39,632 nt of DNA, from assembly GCF_014648675.1 (NCBI RefSeq), contig NZ_BMRO01000004.1, positions 1-39,632 of the forward strand. Reading direction: 5' to 3'. The notes beneath the pieces were generated by a model. That model did not search any database. It saw only the letters and a list, made by a program, of their open reading frames with translations, and was not told the DNA's origin. Positions within the stretch are counted from its first letter, which is position 1, and every line of letters starts with the position of its first letter. The position numbers and the translations under genes are program-made. This document shows, one piece after another, positions 32,431 to 39,260 of this stretch. This stretch comes from Actinomadura livida. Lineage in GTDB: Bacteria; Actinomycetota; Actinomycetes; Streptosporangiales; Streptosporangiaceae.

Positions 32431-33180
32431 TCAGCAGAAGACCTTGCTCGCTAGGGCGTAGAGGGCTTCGGTCGTCGGTGGCTTGGGGCCGAGGTTGATC
32501 GACAGGTTCATCTGGCGGCCGTCGTCGGAGCGGAGCGCGTAGGTCGTGTAGCCGATGAGCTGGCCGCTGTGTCCGGTCATGCTCTTGCCGCAGGGCAGTG
32601 GGTACTCCTGGAGGCCCAGGCCGTAGGCGAAGCCGGCGTCGATGGGGTGCGTGGTGCGCATCGCGGTGAGGGTCGCGGGGGACAGGAGTCGGCCTCCGAG
32701 CAGGGCGTCGAGGAAACGGCCGAGGTCCCGGGTGGTGGAGATCATTTCGCCCGCCGCCCAGTCCAGGGACGGGTTCATGCGGGTCGCGTCCACGGTGCGT
32801 CCGTCCGGCAGCAGTGCGTAGCCGTGTGCGTGTGGGCGGGGGAGGCCGGGTCGGTTGCCGGGGACGAGTGTCTGGGTCAGGCGGAGTGGGTGCAGGACGC
32901 GTCGTTCCACCTCCTTCCCGTACGGTCGTCCGGTCAGCCTCTCGATCAGCCGGCCGACGGCCACGTAGTTGGTGTTGGAGTACTTCCAGGTGACGTCCGG
33001 GGGATTCTCGGCGGGGATCCGGAACGCCTGCGCTAGGAGCCGGTCGGGCTTGTAGCTGCGGAACCGCTCCGTCCCGCGCCAGCGGTTCGTGGACCATCCC
33101 GGGTCGCTCATGTAGTCGCGAAGCAGGCTGGTGTGCTGGAGGACCTGCCGCACCGTGATGCGACCGCGAACGCCGTCCAT
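32431..33180 (-). pseudogene. Serine hydrolase (class C beta-lactamase-like), N-terminus lost
   Basis: About 249 residues match the C-terminal two thirds of a beta-lactamase/transpeptidase-like serine hydrolase: RITVRQVLQHTSLLRDY, the Y-S-N motif in WKYSNTNYVAVGRLIERLTGRPYGKEV, AAGEMISTTRDLGRFLDALLGG, and the H-S-G motif in MTGHSGQLIGYTTYALRS. The region that should carry the signal peptide and the catalytic S-x-x-K, normally about 60-100 residues before RITVRQ, is missing. Upstream of ATG 33180 the frame continues to 33270 but reads as unrelated sequence. Without the nucleophile it cannot be a normal enzyme, so it is called a 5'-truncated pseudogene. The break is near 33180-33200. Confidence 0.7.
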
Positions 33181-33410
33181 CGAGAAATTCTGATCACGGA
33201 TGGAAACTACGGAGCGGCACCCCGTCGCGCCCATGGGGACGACCGCCCACCCTCCTGCGGAAAACCACACCCGCCGTTCTGCGGACCCTCTCCGGAGGCG
33301 GTCACGGGTCGTCCGGCGGACGGCCTGCCTGTCGCTGCGGTTCCCGCAGCCGTGATCCGCATGGGACGCGGGGCCGGGGGCAGACCGGGCGGATGGGAAG
33401 CGATCAGTTC

Positions 33411-34454
33411 ATGACCGCCGCCGTGCTGAGCCGGCACGGCGGGCCGGACGCTCTCGAAGTGCGGGAGGACTGGCCGGTGCCCCAGGCCGGCCCCGGCCAG
33501 GTGCTCGTACGGGTGAGCGCGGCGGCGTTGAACAACACCGACATCTGGACGCGGGAGGGCGCGTACGGGCTGCCGGGGCGTCCCGATGCGAAGGCCGGAT
33601 GGCGCGGCCCGGTCGACTTTCCCCGGGTCCAGGGCGGGGACATCGCCGGTACCGTCAGCGCGGTCGGCGCCGGCGTCCCGGAGGACTTGGCGGGCCGCCG
33701 GGTGCTGGTCGATCCCGCCTTCTACGCGGACGAGGGTGAGGACGCGGTGCCGGTCGGGCTCCTCGGCAGCGAGGCGGACGGCGGGTTCGCGACCTATGTC
33801 GCGGTCGGTGCCGACCGCGTCCACGACATGGGCGACTCGCCGCTGTCGGACGAGGAACTGGCCGCGCTGCCCGTCGCCTACGGCACGGCGATGGGGATGC
33901 TGGAGCGCGCCCGCATCGGGGAGGGCGAATCGGTCCTGGTCACGGGCGCGTCCGGCGGTGTCGGGTTCGCCCTCGTCCAGCTCGCCGTGGCGCGCGGCGC
34001 GCGGGTGGTGGCGCTGACCGGCGGCGCCAAGGCCGCGGCGCTGCGGGAGGCCGGGGCCGCGGCGGTCATCTCCCGGGACGCGGATCCCGCCGGGCTGCAC
34101 CGCGAGCTGCGCGCGGCGGCGCCCGGCGGGCTGGACGCCGTCGCGGACGTGGCGGGCGGCCCCTGGCTGGAGCGCGTGCTGCCCGAGCTGCGCGACGGCG
34201 GCCGCTGGGTCATCGCCGGCGCCGTCGCCGGGGCCGTGGTCCCCTTCGACCTGCGGCGCCTCTACCTGCACAACCTCAGCCTCATCGGCTCCTCGATGCA
34301 CACCCCCGCCCACTTCGCGGAGCTGGCGAAGCTGGCCCGCGGCGGTGTCCTGCGCCCGCGGATCGCGGCCGGGTACCGGCTGCGCGACATCCATGACGCG
34401 CAGGCCGAGTTCCGCCGCGGCACGCACATCGGCAAGATCGTGATCACCCCGTAG
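33411..34454 (+). CDS. NADPH:quinone oxidoreductase-like dehydrogenase (MDR superfamily)
   Basis: A 347-residue medium-chain dehydrogenase/reductase. The N-terminal GroES-like domain contains ALNNTDIWTREGAYG and GWRGPVDFPRVQGGDIAGTVSAVG. The Rossmann domain has VLVTGASGGVGFALVQLAVARGARVVAL with the G-x-x-G-x-G nucleotide loop near 183, and the C-terminus VLRPRIAAGYRLRDIHDAQAEF is typical. No catalytic or structural zinc cysteines are visible, so it belongs with quinone/enone reductases rather than zinc alcohol dehydrogenases, although relatives are often annotated as alcohol dehydrogenase. ATG 33411 was chosen (GGGAAG 10 nt upstream); ATG 33393 is possible. Substrate unknown. Confidence 0.83.
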   Translation: MTAAVLSRHGGPDALEVREDWPVPQAGPGQVLVRVSAAALNNTDIWTREGAYGLPGRPDAKAGWRGPVDFPRVQGGDIAGTVSAVGAGVPEDLAGRRVLVDPAFYADEGEDAVPVGLLGSEADGGFATYVAVGADRVHDMGDSPLSDEELAALPVAYGTAMGMLERARIGEGESVLVTGASGGVGFALVQLAVARGARVVALTGGAKAAALREAGAAAVISRDADPAGLHRELRAAAPGGLDAVADVAGGPWLERVLPELRDGGRWVIAGAVAGAVVPFDLRRLYLHNLSLIGSSMHTPAHFAELAKLARGGVLRPRIAAGYRLRDIHDAQAEFRRGTHIGKIVITP

Positions 34455-34462
34455 CCGGCGGT

Positions 34463-34483
34463 GCCGAGCGGCTTTGCCTCGGC
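34463..34483 (+). terminator. Weak hairpin after the oxidoreductase gene
   Basis: GCCGAG/CTCGGC stem of 6 bp with a 9-nt loop, 8 nt after the stop codon. It is a plausible but short terminator, just before the duplicated upstream element. Confidence 0.35.
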
Positions 34484-34485
34484 GG

Positions 34486-34602
34486 CATTGACCGGTGGGC
34501 GGGGCCGGTGTTCGACTGGAAATAGGGCGTACTGTGCGGCGATGCACGGGCTCATGTCCGGCGGCGAGACCCGAGAACACATTTGTCGAGTGGAAGCGGC
34601 CG
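34486..34602 (+). pseudogene. Deletion relic of a paralogue of the gene at 30091
   Basis: Three blocks match the 30026-30512 locus in the same order. The first is the 39-nt upstream element (36 of 39 identical). The second, TGCACG..ATGTCCGGCGGC..GAGACC near 34543-34570, matches the middle of the 30091 gene at 30292-30317. The third, CGAG...TCGAGTGGAAG..GCCGCA.CGGC near 34572-34600, matches its 3' end at 30475-30512, with the TAG stop changed to CGG. Most of the coding sequence is deleted. The upstream element may still drive the cupin gene that follows at 34644. Confidence 0.65.
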
Positions 34603-34643
34603 CAGCGGCGGCGCGGCCACGATGGTGAAACGGGAGGCCGAAC

Positions 34644-34997
34644 ATGACGGAAGTCAAGAGCATCGAGAAGCCGGACGACCGGCGGGATTTCCCGATGGGG
34701 CACCTGGAGATCGTCAACATGACGGGCCTGGTCTTCGGTAAGGCGACGTTCGAGCCCGGCTGGCGCTGGACGGAGTCGGTCAAGGACATCGCGGGCACCG
34801 AGCTCTGCGAAGTCCACCACAACGGGTACGTCATCCAAGGCCGCCTGCGCATCCGCATGCGGGACGGCGCCGAGGCGGAGGTCGACGCCGGAGACGTGTT
34901 CGTGGTCGAGCCCGGCCATGACGCCTGGGTCGTCGGCGACGAGCCGGCCGTCGTACTCGACTTCGCCGGCGGCATCGGCGACTACGCGAAGGCGTAG
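34644..34997 (+). CDS. Single-domain cupin protein
   Basis: A 117-residue one-domain cupin. The double-stranded beta-helix motifs are seen as GKATFEPGWRWTESVKDIAGTELCEVHHNGYVIQGRLRIRMRDG (motif 1, with two adjacent His) and VDAGDVFVVEPGHDAWVVGDEPAVVLDF (motif 2, with P-G-H-D). Metal binding is possible through these His residues; the reaction is unknown. The ATG at 34644 has GGGAGG 6 nt upstream. It stands alone, behind the relic of the 30091-type gene and before a strong terminator. Confidence 0.85.
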   Translation: MTEVKSIEKPDDRRDFPMGHLEIVNMTGLVFGKATFEPGWRWTESVKDIAGTELCEVHHNGYVIQGRLRIRMRDGAEAEVDAGDVFVVEPGHDAWVVGDEPAVVLDFAGGIGDYAKA

Positions 34998-35003
34998 GGC
35001 CCG

Positions 35004-35056
35004 GCGCGGGGGACGGCGGCCCGTCGTCTCAAACGGGCCGCCCCCGCGCGCGTTTT
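35004..35056. terminator. Intrinsic terminator after the cupin gene
   Basis: A long stem: GCGCGGGGG with CCCCCGCGC outside (35004-35012/35041-35049) and CGGCCCGT with ACGGGCCG inside (35017-35024/35033-35040). It has a 4-nt ACGG bulge and an 8-nt loop, and TTTT follows at 35053-35056. It is the best intrinsic terminator in the window and also faces the end of the convergent LysR gene. Confidence 0.78.
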
Positions 35057-35078
35057 GAGGGGTCTACCGGGTCCCGAT

Positions 35079-35978
35079 CTACTCCGTGCCGAGCCGGGCC
35101 TGGTCGGCGGTGACGAGTTCGGCGAACTCGGTGGCGAGCGGGCTCAGCGCGTCCCATTGACGGGCCGCCCAGCCGACCGTGATGGGGGACAGCGCCGGAA
35201 TGGGGACGGCCCGCACGGGCGCGGCCGGGGAGAGCGCGAGCCTGGGCAGTGCGGGCAGCACGGCGTGGCCGACGCCGAGTTCGGCGAGCAGGACCGCGGT
35301 GTCCCAGTCGGCCACCCCGACGGTTCGTTCGGGCGTGCAGCCGAGCCGCACGAAGTTCTCCGCGAGGCGCCGGTGCGAGGCCGAGTTCGCCGGATGCGCG
35401 ATGTAGCGGATCGAACGCAGGTCGCTCGGATCGATGGTCTCTCTCCCCGCGAGCGGGTCACGGGCGTTGACCACCAGCACCCACGGAAGGTCGATGACCG
35501 GCCGCTGCTGGACGCCGGGAGCCGGCTCTCCCAGCGTGATCCAGGCCAGGTCCGCCTGCCCGTTCTGCAGGAGTTCCAGGCAGCGGCGGGTGGAGTGGGC
35601 GGACTGGAAGTCCAGCGTCGCCTCGGGATGGCGGTCGCGGAACGCGGTGATGGCGTCCGGCATGAAGTGCCGGACGGTCACGCCGCCGGTGGTGACCTTC
35701 ACGGTCCCGCCGTCCCCGTCGCGGAGTTCGCGCAGGTGGCGGACGGCGGAGTCGAGGCCGGTGATGCCGCCGAGCGCCGCCTGGTACAGGATGCGGCCCG
35801 CGTCCGTCGGCGAGACCCCGCGGGGCCGCCGCTCGATCAGCGTGAGCCCCAGCTCGCGTTCGAGCCGCCGGACGTGCTGGCTGACGGCCGACTGGCTGCA
35901 GGAGAGCGTCCGGGCGACCGCGCTGAGGTTTCGGGTCTCGCACACGGCGATGAAGACCCGGAGATCGTCGAGCGTCAC
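35079..35978 (-). CDS. LysR-family transcriptional regulator
   Basis: A 299-residue LysR-type regulator. The winged HTH occupies residues 1-60 (MTLDDLRVFIAVCETRNLSAVARTLSCSQSAVSQHVRRLERELGLTLIERRPRGVSPTDAG). It is followed by a linker helix and a periplasmic-binding-protein-like effector domain (GTVKVTTGGVTVRHFMPDAITAFRDRHPEATLDFQ onward). The start is GTG at 35978. A near-perfect dyad lies 23 nt upstream, and the DUF6817-like gene is divergent 207 nt away, so that gene is a possible target. The effector cannot be inferred. Confidence 0.92.
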   Translation of the reverse strand: MTLDDLRVFIAVCETRNLSAVARTLSCSQSAVSQHVRRLERELGLTLIERRPRGVSPTDAGRILYQAALGGITGLDSAVRHLRELRDGDGGTVKVTTGGVTVRHFMPDAITAFRDRHPEATLDFQSAHSTRRCLELLQNGQADLAWITLGEPAPGVQQRPVIDLPWVLVVNARDPLAGRETIDPSDLRSIRYIAHPANSASHRRLAENFVRLGCTPERTVGVADWDTAVLLAELGVGHAVLPALPRLALSPAAPVRAVPIPALSPITVGWAARQWDALSPLATEFAELVTADQARLGTE

Positions 35979-36000
35979 CGACCCAAGTTAACGGTTGGAG

Positions 36001-36012
36001 TTGCCTAAGCAA
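36001..36012. promoter_or_regulatory. Candidate LysR operator
   Basis: TTGCCTAAGCAA, a 12-nt dyad with two mismatched inner positions, in the AT-rich interval between the LysR gene and the divergent gene. LysR sites are usually T-N11-A dyads; this one is one base shorter, so the match is suggestive only. Confidence 0.4.
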
Positions 36013-36185
36013 ATCCAAGAATTGACTGGAGGGTGTCCGGGCGCCAGGCTGAGCGGACGGGCCGGCTGGTCCGAACGCGGCGGCAACCCGTCCGCGGCAC
36101 CCGGCGCCGCCGCCGGTGACCCGGGACATACGGCGGACGACGATCGGGAAGGCGGACGGGTGCCGACCAACGGGGAGGTGCGCCC

Positions 36186-36746
36186 ATGCCGACCGATTCC
36201 GCGGCCGGACTCCTCCTCGCACGGGGAGCGGACCGGCTAAAGCATCCAGGCGGCACGCTCTACGCGCATCTGCGCCGCGTGCACGCGACGCTCGGCGAGT
36301 GGGGAGCACGTCCTGAGCTTCGGCTGGCGGGCCTGTGCCACGCGTTCTACGGAACCGACGGCTTCGCCGAGGCCCTGGGCGATCCAAACCGGCGCGGCGA
36401 GCTGACCGACGTCATCGGGGCGGAGGCCGAGGCGCTGGTCTACCTGTACGCCAGTTGCGACCGTTCCCGGACGTATCCGCACCTTGCCTCGGCCGGCGGG
36501 CCGTTCACCGACCGCTTCACCGGCGCCGTCCACCGCCCGTCCCAGGAGCGGCGCCGCGACTTCGCCGAACTCACCGTGGCCAACGAACTGGACGTCCTCG
36601 CCGCATCCCCCGCCCTGCGGGTCGCGCATGGCGAAGCCCTGACCGCCCTGTTCGCGACCTGGCGCCCGCTGCTCAGCCCGGCGGCCGGCCGCGCCGTCCG
36701 AGCCTTCGCGAAGACCTGGGCCGGGCGGCCGGCCGCGGGGCGCTAG
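36186..36746 (+). CDS. DUF6817-like protein
   Basis: 186 residues. The sequence HPGGTLYAHLRRVHATLGEWGARPELRLAGLCHAFYGTDGFAEAL, then IGAEAEALVYLYASCDRSRTYPHL and RRDFAELTVANELDVLAA, matches what I recall of the DUF6817 family. The spaced His/Asp residues (H-L-x-x-V-H, C-H-x-x-Y-G-T-D-G) resemble an HD-domain metal site, so phosphohydrolase-like chemistry is possible but unproven. The ATG at 36186 follows GGGGAGG by 7 nt. It converges on the amidohydrolase gene with a 7-nt gap. Relationship to the divergent LysR gene is by position only. Confidence 0.68.
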   Translation: MPTDSAAGLLLARGADRLKHPGGTLYAHLRRVHATLGEWGARPELRLAGLCHAFYGTDGFAEALGDPNRRGELTDVIGAEAEALVYLYASCDRSRTYPHLASAGGPFTDRFTGAVHRPSQERRRDFAELTVANELDVLAASPALRVAHGEALTALFATWRPLLSPAAGRAVRAFAKTWAGRPAAGR

Positions 36747-36753
36747 GTGCGCG

Positions 36754-37821
36754 TCATCGGCGGTGTCTCGCGAGGCCGGGGAGGAGGCGCAGGGCGTTGT
36801 CGCGGGAGATCGCCCGGTGCGCGCGGCGGTCGAGACCGGGGTCGCGGTCGAAGTCCGCGGTGTTGATGCCCACCTCGCCGGCGGAGTTGGCGGGCCAGTC
36901 GGTGCCGAACAGGACCCGTTCGGCGCCGACCGCGCCGATCAGGGTCGGGGTGGCGTACGGGGACATGGGGAGCGCCGTGTCGTAGTAGAAGCGGCGGAGC
37001 GCCCGCCGGAACTTCTGCGGGTCGGGGCCGCCGTCCTCCCGGCCCCAGCGCTCGGCGCGGCCGGCCATGTACGGCAGGAACCCGCCCCCGTGGGACAGGA
37101 TCACCGACAGCCTCCGGTAGCGGTCCATGGCCCCGGAGGCGATGAGGCTGAGCGCGGTGCGGGTGGTGTCGAGCAGGAAGTCGCCGAGCCACTCGCCGAC
37201 CTCGGGGACCTCGACTATCCCCTGGGGTGCGAAGGGGTGGGTGAACACGACGGCGCCGCGGCGGTCGAGCTCGGCCAGCAGCGGGTCGAACGTCCGGTCG
37301 CCGAGGTAGCGTCCGCCGGCCGACGTGGTGAGCAGCACCCCGGCGGCGCCCAGCTCGTCCAGCGCGTACGCGACCTGCTCAAGCGCCAGGTCCGGGTGGA
37401 GCATGGCGACGTTGGCGAAGAAGCCGAACCGGGCGGGGTTGTCGCGCACCAGTTCCGCCAGCGACTCGTTGCACACGCGGACGCCCGACTCGGCGGCCTC
37501 GCGGTCGGCGAATATCTCGGGCGGTACGGGGGCGGAGGCCACGCCCATGGCGATGCCGTTGGCCTCCATGGTCGCGAGCGTCTCCTCCAGGGTCCACTGG
37601 GCCCACCGGGGGACGTCGTCCGGCGGGATGATGCCCTGCTCCACCGCCCACTGCCGCATCTTGGGCGGGACGGCGTGGTGGTGGGTGTCGATCCGTCCGT
37701 ACGAGGGGCGGCGCGGGCTCGCGGCGGCGTCGCGCCCCTGGAGCGGCACGGCCGCGGCGGCCGCGGCCACGCCGGTCGCGGCGGCCAGCTTGAGGGTGCG
37801 CCGCCGGGTGAGATCGGACAT
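36754..37821 (-). CDS. Tat-exported amidohydrolase (ACMSD-like amidohydrolase 2 family)
   Basis: A 355-residue TIM-barrel metal-dependent hydrolase or decarboxylase. The N-terminus is a twin-arginine signal (TRRRTLKLAAATGVAAAAAAVP), so the folded protein is exported. Metal and catalytic residues appear in RIDTHHHAVP (H-x-H, near 44-48), VVFTHPFAP near 197, LSHGGGFLPYMAGR near 245 and VLFGTDWPAN near 303, the order seen in 2-amino-3-carboxymuconate semialdehyde decarboxylase relatives. AGGAG lies 7 nt before the ATG at 37821. It is divergent from the marR gene with a symmetric operator between them, so it is probably repressed by that regulator and induced by an aromatic-type ligand (inference). 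Confidence 0.85.
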   Translation of the reverse strand: MSDLTRRRTLKLAAATGVAAAAAAVPLQGRDAAASPRRPSYGRIDTHHHAVPPKMRQWAVEQGIIPPDDVPRWAQWTLEETLATMEANGIAMGVASAPVPPEIFADREAAESGVRVCNESLAELVRDNPARFGFFANVAMLHPDLALEQVAYALDELGAAGVLLTTSAGGRYLGDRTFDPLLAELDRRGAVVFTHPFAPQGIVEVPEVGEWLGDFLLDTTRTALSLIASGAMDRYRRLSVILSHGGGFLPYMAGRAERWGREDGGPDPQKFRRALRRFYYDTALPMSPYATPTLIGAVGAERVLFGTDWPANSAGEVGINTADFDRDPGLDRRAHRAISRDNALRLLPGLARHRR

Positions 37822-37860
37822 GAACGTCTCCTGTCGATCGCGAGGTGCCGCCCACGCGAG

Positions 37861-37880
37861 ATAATCTCATCTGAGACTAT
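37861..37880. promoter_or_regulatory. MarR operator between amidohydrolase and marR genes
   Basis: ATAATCTCA-TC-TGAGACTAT: 9-bp half sites with 8 of 9 symmetric positions. The overlapping GAGAT-A-ATCTC (37858-37868) makes a second dyad. It lies 25 nt before the MarR start and 39 nt before the amidohydrolase start, an ideal place for a MarR dimer to repress both genes. Confidence 0.72.
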
Positions 37881-37905
37881 ATCAGGTGCTACTAGAGTGG
37901 TCCCC

Positions 37906-38373
37906 ATGCTGGAGGACCTGCTCGAACGCCTCCTGTCCGGGGAGGGCGGCCGCGCCGCCGATCAGGCCGGGATGGGCATGCTGCTGGCCAAGGCCCACAA
38001 CCAGAGCCGGGAGCGGATGAACGAGGCGCTGCGCCCGCTGGGCATCGACGTCCGGCGGTTCACCGTCCTGGTCGCGCTGCCGATGTACGGCCCGGTCAGC
38101 CAGCGCGACCTGATCGGGCGCATCGGCATCGACAAGTCCACGATGGTCCGGCTCATCGACGAGCTGGAGCACGGCGGCCTGGTCTCCCGCGAGCGCGTGC
38201 CGCACGACCGGCGCGCCTACGCGATCGTGCTGACGCCCAGGGGAGAGCAGACCCTCGCGGAGGCGCGGGGCGTCGCCGAGCAGGTGGGCGAGAGCATCTT
38301 CGGCCCCTTCAGCAAGGCCGAACGCGAGCGGCTCGTGACCCTGCTCCGCCGCCTCGCCGAGCACACCGCCTGA
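37906..38373 (+). CDS. MarR-family transcriptional regulator
   Basis: A 155-residue winged-helix regulator. N- and C-terminal helices form the dimer interface. The DNA-binding part is VSQRDLIGRIGIDKSTMVRLIDELEHGGLVSRERVPHDRRAYAIVLTPRG (about 64-113), with the D-R-R wing motif typical of MarR. The ATG is at 37906. The operator just upstream implies autoregulation and control of the divergent Tat-exported amidohydrolase. It ends 12 nt from the convergent TetR gene. Confidence 0.93.
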   Translation: MLEDLLERLLSGEGGRAADQAGMGMLLAKAHNQSRERMNEALRPLGIDVRRFTVLVALPMYGPVSQRDLIGRIGIDKSTMVRLIDELEHGGLVSRERVPHDRRAYAIVLTPRGEQTLAEARGVAEQVGESIFGPFSKAERERLVTLLRRLAEHTA

Positions 38374-38385
38374 CGCGCCGGCGGC

Positions 38386-39150
38386 TCAGGACGGGCGGGC
38401 GCCGCGGTCGATGAAGGTGGCGAAGCCGTCGTGGAGGCGGGCCAGGCCGAACTCGAAGAGCTGCTCGTGTGTGAAGTCGAAGGTGCTCTCCGAGAGGGCG
38501 GCCATGGTGGGGAACCTGCCGCTGTTCATGGCCTCGACGAGGGTCGGCTCCTGTGCCCGCCAGAAGTCCTCGTTGCTGACGCCCGTGCGGCGTTCGGCCC
38601 GGCGCTCGTTGATGTAGCCGCGTGCGAGGCCGTCCACGTAGTCGCCCTGGACGCCGATCATCATCATCAGCGTCCGGTCGTCGAGGCCCGTGGGGCGCAG
38701 CAGGCGGAACAGCCGGTCGAGGCCGCGCATGCTGTTCGGACCGAGGAGCGGGCGGCTCTGGTCCACGAACGGGTACCAGGGGTGGTCCATGCACAGCTTC
38801 CAGTGGTGGTGCGCCGCGTCCGTCAGGATCTCGCGCCAGCCGTGGTCGTCGCCGGGGTCGGTCTCCGGGACCTCGATGACGTGGTCGAGCATGAGGTCCA
38901 GCAGCTCGCTCCTGCCCGGGACGTAGCGGTAGAGCGACATCGTCCCGACGCCGAGATGGGTCGCGATGGAGCGCATGGACAGCGCTTCGAGCCCCTCGGT
39001 GAGCGAGAGCTCGTCGGCGACCTCGACGGCCGCCGCGACGATCCGGCCGAGGCTGAGCGTCGGCGGCCGGCCCCGCTGCGGCCGGGTCCGGCCGCCCCAC
39101 AGCAGCTTCAGGCTGAGGTTCAGGTCGCGGCCGTCGGGCTCCTTGGTCAT
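38386..39150 (-). CDS. TetR-family transcriptional regulator
   Basis: A 254-residue TetR-type repressor. After a 28-residue hydrophilic N-terminus, the HTH lies at about 33-80 (LGRIVAAAVEVADELSLTEGLEALSMRSIATHLGVGTMSLYRYVPGRSELLDLMLDHV). The C-terminal ligand domain is of the TetR_C_1 (tetracycline-repressor-like) type, with DHPWYPFVDQSRPLLGPNSMRGLDRLFRLL. The ATG at 39150 has no ribosome site; TATAGG occurs 6-12 nt upstream, so the transcript may be leaderless. The putative left end of an IS605-type element begins within about 20 nt of the start codon, so its promoter may have been altered by the insertion. Confidence 0.9.
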   Translation of the reverse strand: MTKEPDGRDLNLSLKLLWGGRTRPQRGRPPTLSLGRIVAAAVEVADELSLTEGLEALSMRSIATHLGVGTMSLYRYVPGRSELLDLMLDHVIEVPETDPGDDHGWREILTDAAHHHWKLCMDHPWYPFVDQSRPLLGPNSMRGLDRLFRLLRPTGLDDRTLMMMIGVQGDYVDGLARGYINERRAERRTGVSNEDFWRAQEPTLVEAMNSGRFPTMAALSESTFDFTHEQLFEFGLARLHDGFATFIDRGARPS

Positions 39151-39171
39151 CGGCTGCCTATAGCGTGGAGG

Positions 39172-39191
39172 CCCCGTCCTTGAGGGCGGGG
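39172..39191. repeat. Hairpin resembling an IS200/IS605-type element end
   Basis: CCCCGTCCT-TG-AGGGCGGGG folds into a 9-bp stem with one G-T wobble. Subterminal hairpins of this kind mark the ends of IS200/IS605/IS607-type elements in actinomycetes. It lies 22 nt from the TetR start codon and 70 nt before the TnpB start, so it is the probable left end. Confidence 0.55.
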
Positions 39192-39260
39192 AGGGAACGG
39201 GGAGCGAGACGGCACGGTGACTCTCCGGGCTTTGTCGGTGGCGGTCGGTATGTTGCGGGC

